The notes: generated from the letters alone by a model not told the origin. A DNA stretch of 64,000 nucleotides from Lysobacter sp036697405 (GCF_036697405.1 NZ_JBAHWA010000001.1:1-64000), one strand, 5' to 3'; positions 25,165 to 35,567 are shown, counted from the stretch's first letter. Numbers and translations are program-made.

Positions 25165-25283
25165 TCTGGCTGGTTGGCGGACGCGGCCGTGGCGGCTGGG
25201 CCGGGGGGCGGCGGCGCGGACATCGGGGTCCGCGCGCCTGCGCGTGCTGCGGCCGGGCGGTGGCCCGGATCCCGCGGGGCGGC

Positions 25284-25445
25284 TCAGCCGTTGCCGCGTT
25301 CGCCGTCTCGCGACGGGCCGCCGTTGGAATCGGACGGCGTGCCGGAGTCCTTGGCCGCGGCCTTCTTGGCCGCCTTTTCGTCCTGCTTCTTCTTCTTGGC
25401 GATCTCGCGCTGGCGCTTCTCGAACGAGTAATTGGGCTTGGCCAT
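25284..25445 (-). CDS. Small lysine/alanine-rich conserved protein (53 aa)
   Basis: The product is 53 residues: MAKPNYSFEKRQREIAKKKK, then Glu/Lys/Ala heptads and a Ser/Gly-rich tail. The N-terminal half should form a charged helix that could bind RNA, DNA or acidic proteins. I do not know a function. It starts at 25445, divergent from the GST gene at 25562. A second small Lys-rich gene (29115-29231) also adjoins a GST gene. Confidence 0.65.
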   Translation of the reverse strand: MAKPNYSFEKRQREIAKKKKQDEKAAKKAAAKDSGTPSDSNGGPSRDGERGNG

Positions 25446-25561
25446 GGATGGCGATCTCGATGGGGAATGCCGCCCAGTCTAGGCCATGCGCGCCCCCGCA
25501 GCCGAATCGCCGGCGCGCCGCGACCGCTACCATGGGCCCGGACCCCACCGCCCAGGCCCCC

Positions 25562-26239
25562 ATGATCCGCGTCCACCACCTCAACAATTCGCGCTCGCAG
25601 CGCGTGCTCTGGCTGCTGGAAGAGCTGGAGCTGCCCTACGAGGTCGTGCGCTACCAGCGCGACGCCCAGACCATGCTGGCGCCGCCGGAACTGCGCCAGG
25701 TCCACCCCTTGGGCAAATCGCCGGTGCTGGAGGACGGCGGGCGGATCCTGGCCGAGTCGGCCGCGATCTTGGAATACTTGGCCGAGCGCTACGACGGCGA
25801 ACACCGCTACTCGCCGCCGCCGGCGCCGCCGGACGCGCCCGAGCGCCTGCGCTGCCGCTACTGGCTGCACTACGCCGAGGGCTCGGCGATGCCGCCGCTG
25901 CTGCTGAGCCTGGTATTCGCCCGCCTGAAGCGCGCGCCGATGCCGTTCTTCGCCAAGCCGGTCGCGCGCGGCATCGCCGACAAGGCCATGGCCAGCTTCG
26001 TCGGTCCGCAGCTGAAGCTGCATCTGGACTACATCGAGGCCGAACTGGGCCGGCATGCCTGGTTCGCCGGCGAGCGCTTCGGCATCGCCGACATCCAGAT
26101 GAGCTTTCCGGTCGAGGCCGCGATCGCGCGCGCCGGCGGCGACCGCCCGAACATGCGCGCCTTCCTCGAACGCATCCACGCCCGGCCCGCCTACCGACGC
26201 GCGCTGGAGCGCGGCGGTCCCTTCGACCTGCTGAGCTGA
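25562..26239 (+). CDS. Glutathione S-transferase family protein
   Basis: A 225-residue cytosolic GST. The N-terminal thioredoxin-like domain has NSRSQRVLWLLEELELPYE, with Ser at the usual activating position, HPLGKSPVLEDGG with the cis-Pro, and ESAAILEYLAERY for glutathione gamma-glutamyl contacts. The C-terminal all-helical domain contains the N-capping GERFGIADIQMSF. It resembles the GstB-like group. The selO gene starts one base after its stop, so they form an operon. Confidence 0.86.
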   Translation: MIRVHHLNNSRSQRVLWLLEELELPYEVVRYQRDAQTMLAPPELRQVHPLGKSPVLEDGGRILAESAAILEYLAERYDGEHRYSPPPAPPDAPERLRCRYWLHYAEGSAMPPLLLSLVFARLKRAPMPFFAKPVARGIADKAMASFVGPQLKLHLDYIEAELGRHAWFAGERFGIADIQMSFPVEAAIARAGGDRPNMRAFLERIHARPAYRRALERGGPFDLLS

Positions 26240-26240
26240 C

Positions 26241-27803
<1,563 letters not shown>

Positions 27804-27938
27804 GGATCGACCCGTAGCGGCGCCGCCGCGCAGCGCGCGCGTTCAAGCTCGTGAGCGCGGCGTTATTCACCCGGTCTTAGCCGCCGCCGCGGTCAGATGC
27901 GGCTAGCGCGATGCGCCGCATCGCCGCAGGAGGCCGCC

Positions 27939-28439
27939 ATGAACGAGCGCAAGGCCGCGGTGCGCAAGCTCGCCGCGCTGATCGAGGATGTCGAGATCGC
28001 GATGTTCACCACCCACGCCGCCGACGGCCGATTGGTGAGCCGGCCGCTGGGCACCCAGCAGGTCGAATTCGACGGCGACCTGTGGTTCGCGACGGCCGCC
28101 GACAGCGCCAAGGCGGGCGAGATCGCCGACGATCCGCGCGTCAACGTCGCCTACGCCTCGCGCGGCAAGAACGTTTACGTGTCGGTCTCCGGCACCGCCA
28201 GCCTGGTCGTCGACCGCGCCAAGATCGACGAGATCTGGTCGCCGGCGATGCAGTTGTTCTTCCCCGCCGGCAAGGACGATCCGCAGCTGCGCCTGATCCG
28301 GGTCGCGGTCGACACCGCCGAATACTGGGAGGGCCCGGGCACCCTGGCCGGCGATGCGCTGAACTTCCTGATCAGCGCGGTCAGCAGCGAGCCTGCCGAC
28401 CTGTCCGAGCACGAAACCCTGCACCTGGGCCATCGCTGA
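27939..28439 (+). CDS. Pyridoxamine-5'-phosphate-oxidase-like general stress protein
   Basis: A 166-residue split-barrel flavin-binding protein. IAMFTTHAADGRLVSRPL, DLWFATAADSAKAGEIADDPRVNVAYAS and YVSVSGTASLVVDR match the general stress protein 26-like PNPOx family, which binds FMN or FAD rather than making PLP. AGGAGG at 27928 is an unusually perfect ribosome-binding site. Another GST gene follows nine bases after its stop. Confidence 0.85.
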   Translation: MNERKAAVRKLAALIEDVEIAMFTTHAADGRLVSRPLGTQQVEFDGDLWFATAADSAKAGEIADDPRVNVAYASRGKNVYVSVSGTASLVVDRAKIDEIWSPAMQLFFPAGKDDPQLRLIRVAVDTAEYWEGPGTLAGDALNFLISAVSSEPADLSEHETLHLGHR

Positions 28440-28448
28440 GGCGCGGCC

Positions 28449-29045
28449 ATGTTGCGTCTGTACTTCATCCCCGGGCGTTCCTGGCTGCCGCGCTGGCTGC
28501 TGGAGGAACTCGATCAGCCCTACGAACTGGTGCGCCTGGACCGCGAACGGGGCGAGCATAAACAGCCCGCGTATCTGAAGATCAATCCGCTGGGCAAGGC
28601 GCCGTCGCTGGAGATCAACGGCCAGGTCATGAACGAGGGCGCGGCGATCTGCCTGTACCTGGCCGACCGCTATTCGACCGGCCGCCTGGCACTGGCCGGC
28701 GACGAGCCCGAGCGGCCGCGTTACCTGGCGCTGATGGTGCACGCGAGCGCGGCGCTGGATCCGTCGATCTCGGATTGGATCTTCAAGCGCAAGACCGTGC
28801 CGGCCGAGGTCGGCTGGGGCACGGTCGCGCAGGAACTGGCGTTTCTGGAAGGCCAGCTCGGGCACGGCCCGCTCCTGTTCGGCGAACGTTTCAGCGCGGC
28901 CGATGTGATGATCGGAGGCACCCTGATCTGGGGCCGGCTGGCCGGGCTGGCGCTGCCGGAGAGCCTGCAGGCCTACACCGGCCGGCTGCTGCAGCGGCCC
29001 AAGCTGGTGGCCTTGTTCGATGAAGTGGGCGGCGTGCCGGTGTAG
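28449..29045 (+). CDS. Glutathione S-transferase family protein
   Basis: A 198-residue GST. FIPGRSWLPRWLLEELDQPYE replaces the usual Ser/Tyr/Cys region, INPLGKAPSLEINGQ carries the cis-Pro, and EGAAICLYLADRY the glutathione-binding acidic residue. C-terminal GERFSAADVMIGG is the N-capping box. It is in an operon with the upstream PNPOx-like gene. It is closer to the third GST gene (40561-41190) than to the first in its N-terminal motif. Confidence 0.83.
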   Translation: MLRLYFIPGRSWLPRWLLEELDQPYELVRLDRERGEHKQPAYLKINPLGKAPSLEINGQVMNEGAAICLYLADRYSTGRLALAGDEPERPRYLALMVHASAALDPSISDWIFKRKTVPAEVGWGTVAQELAFLEGQLGHGPLLFGERFSAADVMIGGTLIWGRLAGLALPESLQAYTGRLLQRPKLVALFDEVGGVPV

Positions 29046-29114
29046 CCCGGTGGGCCCGGTACGCGGCCCGCGCGAGCGCGCGGGCGCGGGTGGCGACGGA
29101 TCGGATCGACCCGA

Positions 29115-29231
29115 TCAGGTCGGCGCGAAGCCCTTGGTGGCCTTCTTTTCGTTCTTTTCGGCGCGCTTTTCCTTGATCGTCTTGGTCGGTTTCTTCTTGG
29201 TTTCCTTCTTGCGGTCCAAGCCCTTGCTCAT
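29115..29231 (-). CDS. Small lysine-rich protein (38 aa)
   Basis: The product is 38 residues (MSKGLDRKKETKKKPTKTIK, then more Lys/Glu, ending GFAPT). The composition is very basic, and codon use fits a GC-rich genome (AAG dominates). GGAGCC lies four bases before the ATG. It converges on the GST gene and is divergent from uup. Function unknown, possibly nucleic-acid binding. Confidence 0.6.
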   Translation of the reverse strand: MSKGLDRKKETKKKPTKTIKEKRAEKNEKKATKGFAPT

Positions 29232-29348
29232 GGCAGGCTCCTCGATTCGGTGGCGGTGGCCGCGGCCCGATGCCGGCGGCTAGGCCCAAGTATGCGCCGC
29301 GCCGGCGTCCGGCGCGCGCCCGCACGGCGCCCAGGGGCGTGCCCCGGC

Positions 29349-29360
29349 TACAATGGTCGG
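29349..29360 (+). promoter_or_regulatory. Putative -10 box for leaderless uup transcript
   Basis: TACAAT at 29349-29354 is followed by GGTCGG and the ATG. This is the same six-base gap as at trhO, where the gap reads GGCCGG. Confidence 0.5.
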
Positions 29361-31259
29361 ATGCCTTTGATCACCGTTCAGAACGTCGACTACAGCGTCG
29401 GCGGCCCGCTCCTGCTCGAAAACGTCGAACTGTCCATCGAACCGGGCGAACGCATCGCCCTGATCGGTCGCAACGGCGCGGGCAAGTCCACGCTCATGAA
29501 ACTGCTGGCCGGCGAGATCCAGCCCGACGACGGCCGCATCCTGGTCGACGGCGGCCGCCGCGACGGCCATACCCGCGTCGCCCGGCTGGAACAGGAAGTC
29601 CCGCCCGGGGCCGACGGCAGCGTCTTCGACGTGGTCGCCGACGGCCTGGGCGAACTCGGCCACTGGCTGGCCGAATACCACCATCTGACCCACGCCGACA
29701 CCTACGATGCCGACGCGGTCGCCGCGGTGCAGACCAAGATCGAGGCCGCGCAGGGCTGGGGCCTGGACCAGCGCGTCAGCGAGACCCTGGCCCGGCTCGA
29801 TCTCGACGGCGACGTCGAATTCTCCGGCCTGTCCGGCGGCATGAAGCGGCGCGTGCTGCTGGCGCGCGCGCTGGTGTCGGCGCCTGACCTGCTGCTGCTG
29901 GACGAACCGACCAACCACCTCGATATCGAGGCCATCGATTGGCTGGAGCAGTTCCTCAAGTCCTGGCAGGGCGCGCTGGTGTTCGTGACCCACGACCGCC
30001 GCTTCCTGCGCGCGCTGGCCACCCGGATCGTCGAGATCGACCGTGGCCAGGTCACCAGCTGGCCCGGCGATTGGGACAACTACGTGCGCCGCCGCGAGGA
30101 GCGCCTGAACGCCGAAGCGCAGGAGAACGCGCGCTTCGACAAGATGCTGGCGCAGGAGGAAATCTGGATCCGCCAGGGCATCAAGGCCCGTCGCACCCGC
30201 GACGAAGGCCGTGTGCGCCGGCTCAAGGCGATGCGGGTGGAGCGCCAGGCCCGTCGCGACACCGTCGGCAACGTGCGCATGGACTTCGCCCAGAACGAGG
30301 CCTCCGGCCGCAAGGTCGTGGAGACCAAATCGGTGTCGTTCGACTTCGGCGGCAAGCCGCTGCTGCGCGACGTCTCCACCACCATCTTCCGCGGCGACCG
30401 GATCGGCCTGATCGGGCCCAACGGCAGCGGCAAGACCACTCTGCTCAAGATCCTGCTGGGCGAGCTGCAGCCCAAGTCCGGCGAAGTGCGCGAGGGCAGC
30501 AAGCTGCAGATCGCCTACTTCGACCAGTACCGCGCGACCCTGCGCGAGGATTGGAATGCGATCGAGAACGTCGCCGAGGGCCGCGAGTTCGTCGAGGTCG
30601 GCGGCAAGAGCAAGCACGTGATCGGCTACCTGCAGGATTTCCTGTTCACGCCCGAACGCGCGCGCGCGCCGATCACGCGCCTGTCCGGCGGCGAGCGCAA
30701 CCGCCTGCTGCTGGCCAAGCTGTTCGCGCAGCCGTCCAACCTGCTGGTGATGGACGAACCGACCAACGACCTCGACGTCGAGACCCTGGAGCTGCTGGAA
30801 GAGCTGCTGGGCGATTACCCCGGCACCTTGCTGCTGGTCAGCCACGACCGCGACTTTCTCGACAACGTGGTCACCTCGACCCTGGTGATGGAAGGCGAGG
30901 GCCGGGTCGGCGAGTACGTCGGCGGCTACACCGACTGGCTGCGCCAGCGGCCGCTGGCGTCGGTCGGCGCGGGCAAGCCCGCCGCCGGCGCCGGCAAGGC
31001 CGAGCCGGCCAAGGCCGAAGCCGCCGCGCCGACGGTGGCCAAGCGCAAGCTCGGCTACAAGGAAGCGCGCGAGCTGGAGCAGCTGCCGCTGCGGATCGAG
31101 CAACTGGAAACGCGCCTGGGCGAATTGACCGCGCAGATGAACGAGCCGGCGTTCTACCAGCGCGACAGCGCCGCGATCAATGCGCACAACGCGACCCTGG
31201 CGCAGGCCCAGGCCGAGTTGGACGCCACGTACGCGCGCTGGAGCGAACTGGACGCCTGA
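29361..31259 (+). CDS. uup: ABC-F family ATPase Uup
   Basis: A 632-residue soluble protein with two ABC domains. Walker A: GRNGAGKST and GPNGSGKTT. Signature: LSGGMKRRV and LSGGERNRL. Walker B: LLLDEPTNHLD and LVMDEPTNDLD. A linker with RRTRDEGRVRRLKAMR joins them, and a C-terminal coiled coil (about 560-632) follows an Ala/Lys-rich segment, as in Uup (about 635 aa in E. coli). Uup acts on ribosomes or on branched DNA and affects precise transposon excision. No membrane segment is present. The start lacks a Shine-Dalgarno sequence. Confidence 0.92.
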   Translation: MPLITVQNVDYSVGGPLLLENVELSIEPGERIALIGRNGAGKSTLMKLLAGEIQPDDGRILVDGGRRDGHTRVARLEQEVPPGADGSVFDVVADGLGELGHWLAEYHHLTHADTYDADAVAAVQTKIEAAQGWGLDQRVSETLARLDLDGDVEFSGLSGGMKRRVLLARALVSAPDLLLLDEPTNHLDIEAIDWLEQFLKSWQGALVFVTHDRRFLRALATRIVEIDRGQVTSWPGDWDNYVRRREERLNAEAQENARFDKMLAQEEIWIRQGIKARRTRDEGRVRRLKAMRVERQARRDTVGNVRMDFAQNEASGRKVVETKSVSFDFGGKPLLRDVSTTIFRGDRIGLIGPNGSGKTTLLKILLGELQPKSGEVREGSKLQIAYFDQYRATLREDWNAIENVAEGREFVEVGGKSKHVIGYLQDFLFTPERARAPITRLSGGERNRLLLAKLFAQPSNLLVMDEPTNDLDVETLELLEELLGDYPGTLLLVSHDRDFLDNVVTSTLVMEGEGRVGEYVGGYTDWLRQRPLASVGAGKPAAGAGKAEPAKAEAAAPTVAKRKLGYKEARELEQLPLRIEQLETRLGELTAQMNEPAFYQRDSAAINAHNATLAQAQAELDATYARWSELDA

Positions 31260-31557
31260 ACCGGCGGCGCTGGTTCGGCGCCGCGGGAATCTCCAGGCCG
31301 TCGCCCGCGCGCGCGGCCCGGTGGCCGGCCTGCACCGCTGGACTCGCGCAATCGCGCGCACAAGCCGCCCTGCGCTCCGGCTGGCAAGCGGCGACGTCAG
31401 GGCGGCGCAGCGCCCGAGTCGGTTCGTGGGAGCGACGGCGCGCGCAGACCCCGAGGGCCGCGTTCGCCCCAACCCAACTTCCGTCCATTGCGCCGACGCG
31501 TGCCCGCGGTCCCTAATTCCCGCAACGACGCCGGAAGGCCGGCCGGGGAGCAGGGCG
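31260..31557. other. Gene-free spacer, about 300 bases
   Basis: I see no gene here. A 9-bp inverted repeat GCCGCCCTG (31364) / CAGGGCGGC (31398) and a GTGGGAGCGACGGCGCG stretch near 31427 may be worn REP-type elements. Confidence 0.5.
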
Positions 31558-32148
31558 ATGCGCAGGATCGGATCCATCGGCAGCGGCGTCCTCGCCGCCC
31601 TCGCTCTGGCGCTCGCCGCCGGCACCGCCACGGCCGCGGTCAAGGACGTGGCCACGGACGGTTTCAGCATCGAGAACGAACAGGTCGTGCCGGTCGATCA
31701 GGCCACGGCCTGGAAGACGCTGGTCGACGACGTCGATCGCTGGTGGCCGAAGGACCACACTTGGTGGGGCGCGCAGTCGCGGCTGTCGATCGAGCCGCGC
31801 GCCGGCGGCTGCTTCTGCGAGCTGGGCCTGGACGGCCAGCGGCAGGCGCTGCACATGACCGTGGCCTTCGTCGATCCCGGCAAGACCCTGCGCCTGCTCG
31901 GCGGATTGGGCCCGCTGCAGGGCATCGGGCTCAACGGCGCGATGGAATTCCGTCTGGCGCCCGCCGACGGCGGCGGCACCCGCATCACCCTGGCCTATCG
32001 CGCGGGCGGCTACACGCCGGACGACCTGAGCAAGTTCGTGCCGGTGATCGACAAGGTCCAGGGTCTGCAGCTGCTGGGCCTGGCCGAGTATCTGCGCAAG
32101 CCCGCTGCGCGCGCCGCCGAGGCCGACCCCGCGGAGCCGCGCAAGTGA
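31558..32148 (+). CDS. Exported SRPBCC-domain protein
   Basis: A 196-residue protein with a clear Sec signal peptide (cleavage near ATA-AV), then an SRPBCC/AHSA1-type domain: ENEQVVPVDQATAWKTLVDDVDRWWPKDHTWWG, RAGGCFCELG, LRLLGGLGPLQGIGL and GGGTRITLAYRAGG. AHSA1-type proteins are usually cytoplasmic, so the export signal is unusual. GGGGAG precedes the ATG. The last codons overlap the following AraC-type regulator (GTGA), so the two are translationally coupled. Confidence 0.75.
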   Translation: MRRIGSIGSGVLAALALALAAGTATAAVKDVATDGFSIENEQVVPVDQATAWKTLVDDVDRWWPKDHTWWGAQSRLSIEPRAGGCFCELGLDGQRQALHMTVAFVDPGKTLRLLGGLGPLQGIGLNGAMEFRLAPADGGGTRITLAYRAGGYTPDDLSKFVPVIDKVQGLQLLGLAEYLRKPAARAAEADPAEPRK

Positions 32149-32849
32149 ATCCGCGCGGCGCGGCCTACCGCACCCGTCACGATCGCGGCGCGATCCTGGC
32201 CACGCATCGCCATAGCGCGCCCTACGCCGCCCTGGTCCTGGACGGCGACTACACCGAGTCCAGCCTCGACGGCCCGCTGCCGTGCCGGCCCGGGACCCTG
32301 GTGCTGCATCCGGCCTACCATGCCCATGGCGATCGTTTCGGCGGGTTCGGCGCGAGCGCGATCAACATCGAACTGGAAGGCGCCCTCGATTTCGCCGCCA
32401 GTGCCTGGCAGGTGCACGATCTGCGCGAGGCGGCCGAGGTGTTCGAACGTTGCCCGCAGCGGCTGGCCGAGCTGCTGGCCTGCGCGCGGCCGCAGGCCGC
32501 GGTCGAACTGCCCGACTGGCAGGGCGAGCTGCTGCGCACGATGGCCGAATCCGAACACGACATCGCCGTGCTGGCGCGCGGACTCGGCGTCTCGGCCGAA
32601 CATGCCAGCCGCGCCCTCAGCCGCAGCTACGGCATGTCGCCGCGCGCCCTGCGCCGCGAAACGCGCTGGCGCCGCGCCCTGCAATTGCTGGGCGGCGGAC
32701 TGCCGCTGGCCGAGGTGGCCGCGGCCGCGGGGTTCGCCGACCAGAGCCATCTGCATCGCGTCGTCGTGGCCCATGCCGGCTGCACGCCCGCGCGCTTGCG
32801 CCGCCAGATCAAGTACGTACAAGACCGGCGCGCGCACGCCGCGGCCTAA
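32145..32849 (+). CDS. AraC-family transcriptional regulator
   Basis: A 234-residue regulator. The N-terminal cupin-like part (THRHSAPYAALVLDGDYTE) could bind a ligand. The C-terminal double HTH (about 135-225) has LARGLGVSAEHASRALSRSYGMSPRALRRETRWR and LAEVAAAAGFADQSHLHRVVVAHAGCTPARLR, the classic AraC signature. The GTG start at 32145 overlaps the stop of the exported SRPBCC gene. Its position at the end of a two-gene unit suggests it senses a ligand handled by that protein. Confidence 0.82.
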   Translation: MNPRGAAYRTRHDRGAILATHRHSAPYAALVLDGDYTESSLDGPLPCRPGTLVLHPAYHAHGDRFGGFGASAINIELEGALDFAASAWQVHDLREAAEVFERCPQRLAELLACARPQAAVELPDWQGELLRTMAESEHDIAVLARGLGVSAEHASRALSRSYGMSPRALRRETRWRRALQLLGGGLPLAEVAAAAGFADQSHLHRVVVAHAGCTPARLRRQIKYVQDRRAHAAA

Positions 32850-32888
32850 TGGCTCCAACGCGCCCCCCGCGCCCCTGGAGCTTCCGCG

Positions 32889-34004
32889 ATGAAAACCTCC
32901 CTATTGCCCGCCGCTGCCGCCTTGCCCGTGCTGCTGGCCTGGGTGCTGAGCGGCGCCGCCGCGGCGCCGGCGCCGATGCCGGACACCAGCGGCCCGCTCG
33001 CCGCCAAGGCGGTCAGCGAAGCGCTGGGCGCCTCGCTGCGCGCCGACGTGCCGACCGCCTTGACCGCCTTGAAGGCGGCGCCGGTCGAACAGTTCAACCT
33101 TAAGGACGCGAGCTTCCGCAGCTGCATGCTCGACCGCCACGAACGCAGCTCGCCGCCGCCGCCAGCGGCGGGCGAGGTCAGCGACCCGCTGGCCCGGCGC
33201 GTGCTCGACATCTATCGGCGCTACTGGTGGCAGGCGGTCCGCGATCCGGCCCAGCGGCCGGCGCACGACGCCAGGCTCAAGGCCGAACTGGCCGCCACGA
33301 TCGGCGAGCCGCCGCCGGCCGACGGCGACGAGGCTTTCGACGCGCTCAGCGAACGCATCAACGTGAAGCTGCGCGCGAGCGGCCTGCATCCGCTGCAGGG
33401 CCGCACGCCGCCGCTGTACGACCTGATGCTGTGGGGCGAGCAGGAGGAGCAGGACCACGTCGTCGCGCTGCCCGGCGGCGAACGGCAGCCGGTCAAGGTG
33501 TTCGTGATGGACGCCTGGGTCAGCCGCGGCTGGAGCCACTACACCGCCTGCAGCTACACCGGCGCGGCCGGTTGGGCCAAGCCCGAGGGCCTGTACGCGG
33601 TGCGCTCGGCCTACGGCGATCTGAAGGGCGAGGATTTCCAGGTCAGCTTCCTCGGCCACGAATCCCAGCACTACGCCGATATGAAGCGCTGGCCGGACAT
33701 GCCGCCCTGGGGGCTGGAATACCGCGCCAAGCTGGTCGAACTGGCCAAGGCCGACGTCACCCGGATCAAGCTGATCGACCGCTTCTACCGCAGCCAGGAC
33801 GACGAGCCCGATCACCCGCACCCGTATGCGAACAAGCGCGTGATCGTCGACGTGCTGGCCAGGCTCGGCCTGCCGGCCGGCAGCGATCTGCGCCAGGCCG
33901 ATCCCGAGGCGCTGCGCCGCGCCGCCCGCGAGGTGCTGGCCGAGGACACGCGCAAGCGCGAGGCGGAAACGCCCAAGAGCGCCGAGTCCGCGCCCAAGGC
34001 CTGA
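32889..34004 (+). CDS. Exported protein with HExxH motif, putative metallopeptidase
   Basis: A 371-residue protein with a Sec signal peptide (cleavage near AAA-AP) that matches no family I recognise. The telling element is HESQHYAD (His257, Glu258, His261) in a context of FQVSFLGHESQH, followed 15 residues later by Glu277 in GLEYRAKLVELA, the spacing expected of a gluzincin third ligand. The region around it is well ordered, and the flanks are charged and helical. The C-terminal 25 residues are Lys/Glu/Ala-rich. It may be a zinc peptidase, but activity is unproven. Confidence 0.55.
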   Translation: MKTSLLPAAAALPVLLAWVLSGAAAAPAPMPDTSGPLAAKAVSEALGASLRADVPTALTALKAAPVEQFNLKDASFRSCMLDRHERSSPPPPAAGEVSDPLARRVLDIYRRYWWQAVRDPAQRPAHDARLKAELAATIGEPPPADGDEAFDALSERINVKLRASGLHPLQGRTPPLYDLMLWGEQEEQDHVVALPGGERQPVKVFVMDAWVSRGWSHYTACSYTGAAGWAKPEGLYAVRSAYGDLKGEDFQVSFLGHESQHYADMKRWPDMPPWGLEYRAKLVELAKADVTRIKLIDRFYRSQDDEPDHPHPYANKRVIVDVLARLGLPAGSDLRQADPEALRRAAREVLAEDTRKREAETPKSAESAPKA

Positions 34005-34028
34005 GTCGGCCCGCAACGCCGTGGACGC

Positions 34029-34040
34029 TAAACTGCCGAC
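34029..34040 (+). promoter_or_regulatory. Putative -10 box for leaderless thpR transcript
   Basis: TAAACT at 34029-34034, then GCCGAC, then ATG: again a six-base gap with no ribosome-binding site. Confidence 0.45.
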
Positions 34041-34628
34041 ATGCAACAGAACTCCTTGTTCGGCGAAGCGCCCGCGGCACCTTCCGATATCCATCGCTTG
34101 TTCTTCGCGCTGCTGCCCGATGCGGCCACGCGCGAGCGCATCGCCGCTCTGGCCTCGGCCCTGCGCCAGCAGCGCGAGGCGGGCGGCCGCCTGATCGGCG
34201 CGCATCGCTATCACCTGACCCTGCAGTTTCTCGGCGATGCCGACCGCTTCCACAGCGAGCGCGCGCAATCGGCGCAGCAGGCCGCGGCCGAGGTCGCCGC
34301 CCGGGCCTTCGATCTGCGCCTGGACCGCGCCGGCAGTTTCCGCAACCGCTCGATTCCGTGGTGGCTGGGCTGCGAGCGCACGCCGGACGGATTGCAGGCG
34401 CTGTGGGAGCGGCTCGGCGTCGCCCTGGCCAAGCGCGGAGTGCGGGTGGAAGGCGGGCACAGCCTGACTCCGCACGTGACCGTCGTGCGCGACGCGGCCG
34501 CTCATCTGCATCCGCCGATCGCGGTCGAACCGATCCAGTGGCGGGTCGCGGATTTCGCCCTGATCCACAGCCAGCTCGGCAGCCGCAACGCCTACACCGT
34601 GCTGGGGCAGTGGCCTTTGGCGGAGTGA
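34041..34628 (+). CDS. thpR: RNA 2',3'-cyclic phosphodiesterase / 2'-5' RNA ligase family
   Basis: A 195-residue 2H phosphoesterase. The two catalytic HxTx motifs are HLTLQFLGD and HVTVVRD at the expected spacing, with RLFFALLPDAATRERI at the N-terminus. ThpR opens 2',3'-cyclic phosphates to 2'-phosphates and can run the 2'-5' ligation weakly. It is soluble and stands alone, 38 bases before the DUF1801 gene. Confidence 0.9.
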   Translation: MQQNSLFGEAPAAPSDIHRLFFALLPDAATRERIAALASALRQQREAGGRLIGAHRYHLTLQFLGDADRFHSERAQSAQQAAAEVAARAFDLRLDRAGSFRNRSIPWWLGCERTPDGLQALWERLGVALAKRGVRVEGGHSLTPHVTVVRDAAAHLHPPIAVEPIQWRVADFALIHSQLGSRNAYTVLGQWPLAE

Positions 34629-34666
34629 GCGGAACACAATGGGCCGTCCTCGCCACGGAGGCCGCC

Positions 34667-35278
34667 ATGGGCCAGCCCGATCCGCGTATCGACGCCTACA
34701 TCGCCCGCGCCGAGCCCTTCGCCCGGCCCATCCTCGAACTCGTGCGCAGCGTGGTCCGCAAGGCCTGCCCCGAGGTCGAGGAGACCCTGAAATGGGGCAT
34801 GCCCAGCTTCGTCTACCACGGCCAGATCCTGTGCGGCATGGCCGCGTTCAAACAGCATGCGACGTTCGGCTTCTGGCAGGGCGCGAACATCGTCGGGCCC
34901 GATGGCCGCAAGGGCGAGGAGGCGATGGGCCAGTTCGGACGCCTGAGCCGGGTCGCCGATCTGCCGGGCAAGCGCGAGCTCGGCGGCTACGTGAAGCAGG
35001 CGATGGCCCTGATCGACGCCGGGGTGAAGCGGCCCAGCACCAAGGGCGCGCAGCCCAAGCCGCCGCCGGAGGTGCCCGAGGATCTCGCCGCCGCGCTGAA
35101 GAAGAACGCCCAGGCGCGCAAGACCTTCGAGGCCTTCCCGCCCAGCCAGCGGCGCGAATACGTGGAATGGATCGTCGTGGCCAAGCGCGAAGCGACCCGG
35201 CTCAAGCGGGTGGAGCAGAGCGTGGAATGGCTGGCCGAGGGCAAGCCGCGCAATTGGAAATACATGGCCTCGGGGTAG
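34667..35278 (+). CDS. DUF1801/YdeI-like protein
   Basis: A 203-residue protein. The N-terminal DUF1801 domain (about 10-120) has ETLKWGMPSFVYHGQILCGMAAFKQHATFGFW. The C-terminal YdeI segment has FEAFPPSQRREYVEWIVVAKREATRLKRVE. A Pro/Lys linker joins them. The function is unknown; relatives are sometimes called OmpD-associated. The TAG stop lies inside a REP palindrome, so the final MASG may come from repeat insertion. Confidence 0.85.
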   Translation: MGQPDPRIDAYIARAEPFARPILELVRSVVRKACPEVEETLKWGMPSFVYHGQILCGMAAFKQHATFGFWQGANIVGPDGRKGEEAMGQFGRLSRVADLPGKRELGGYVKQAMALIDAGVKRPSTKGAQPKPPPEVPEDLAAALKKNAQARKTFEAFPPSQRREYVEWIVVAKREATRLKRVEQSVEWLAEGKPRNWKYMASG

Positions 35279-35533
35279 GAAGGGCCTAAGCCGCGACCGC
35301 CATGCCGGGCTGCCGCGGCGATGCCGTTAGCGAGGTGGCGCGGTCGCGGCTCACGCCGCTCCTACAGGTAGCGCATGGCATCGGCGACGTGGCCGCGGCC
35401 CGCGCCGCTCACGCAAAAGCGGAGCGCGCCGCTTCCTGTGGGAGCGACGTGAGTCGCGATGCGTGGTGGCCGGTCGCGGCGAAGCTTCGGCATCGCAGGG
35501 CTTCGGTTGCGGCCGCCGCCGCTCCTGCCCCAA
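35274..35533. repeat. Cluster of REP-type palindromes
   Basis: An inverted pair at about 35274-35367 (the left arm is altered to GTAGGAAGGGCCTAAGCC), a partial GTGGGAGCGACGTGAGTCGC at 35439, and an inverted GGCCGCCGCCGCTCCTGCCCC near 35512-35532. This fills the 289 bases between two convergent genes. Confidence 0.8.
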
Positions 35534-35567
35534 GGCCCGGGCCTGTCGCGGCGGCGGTGCGAACCGC

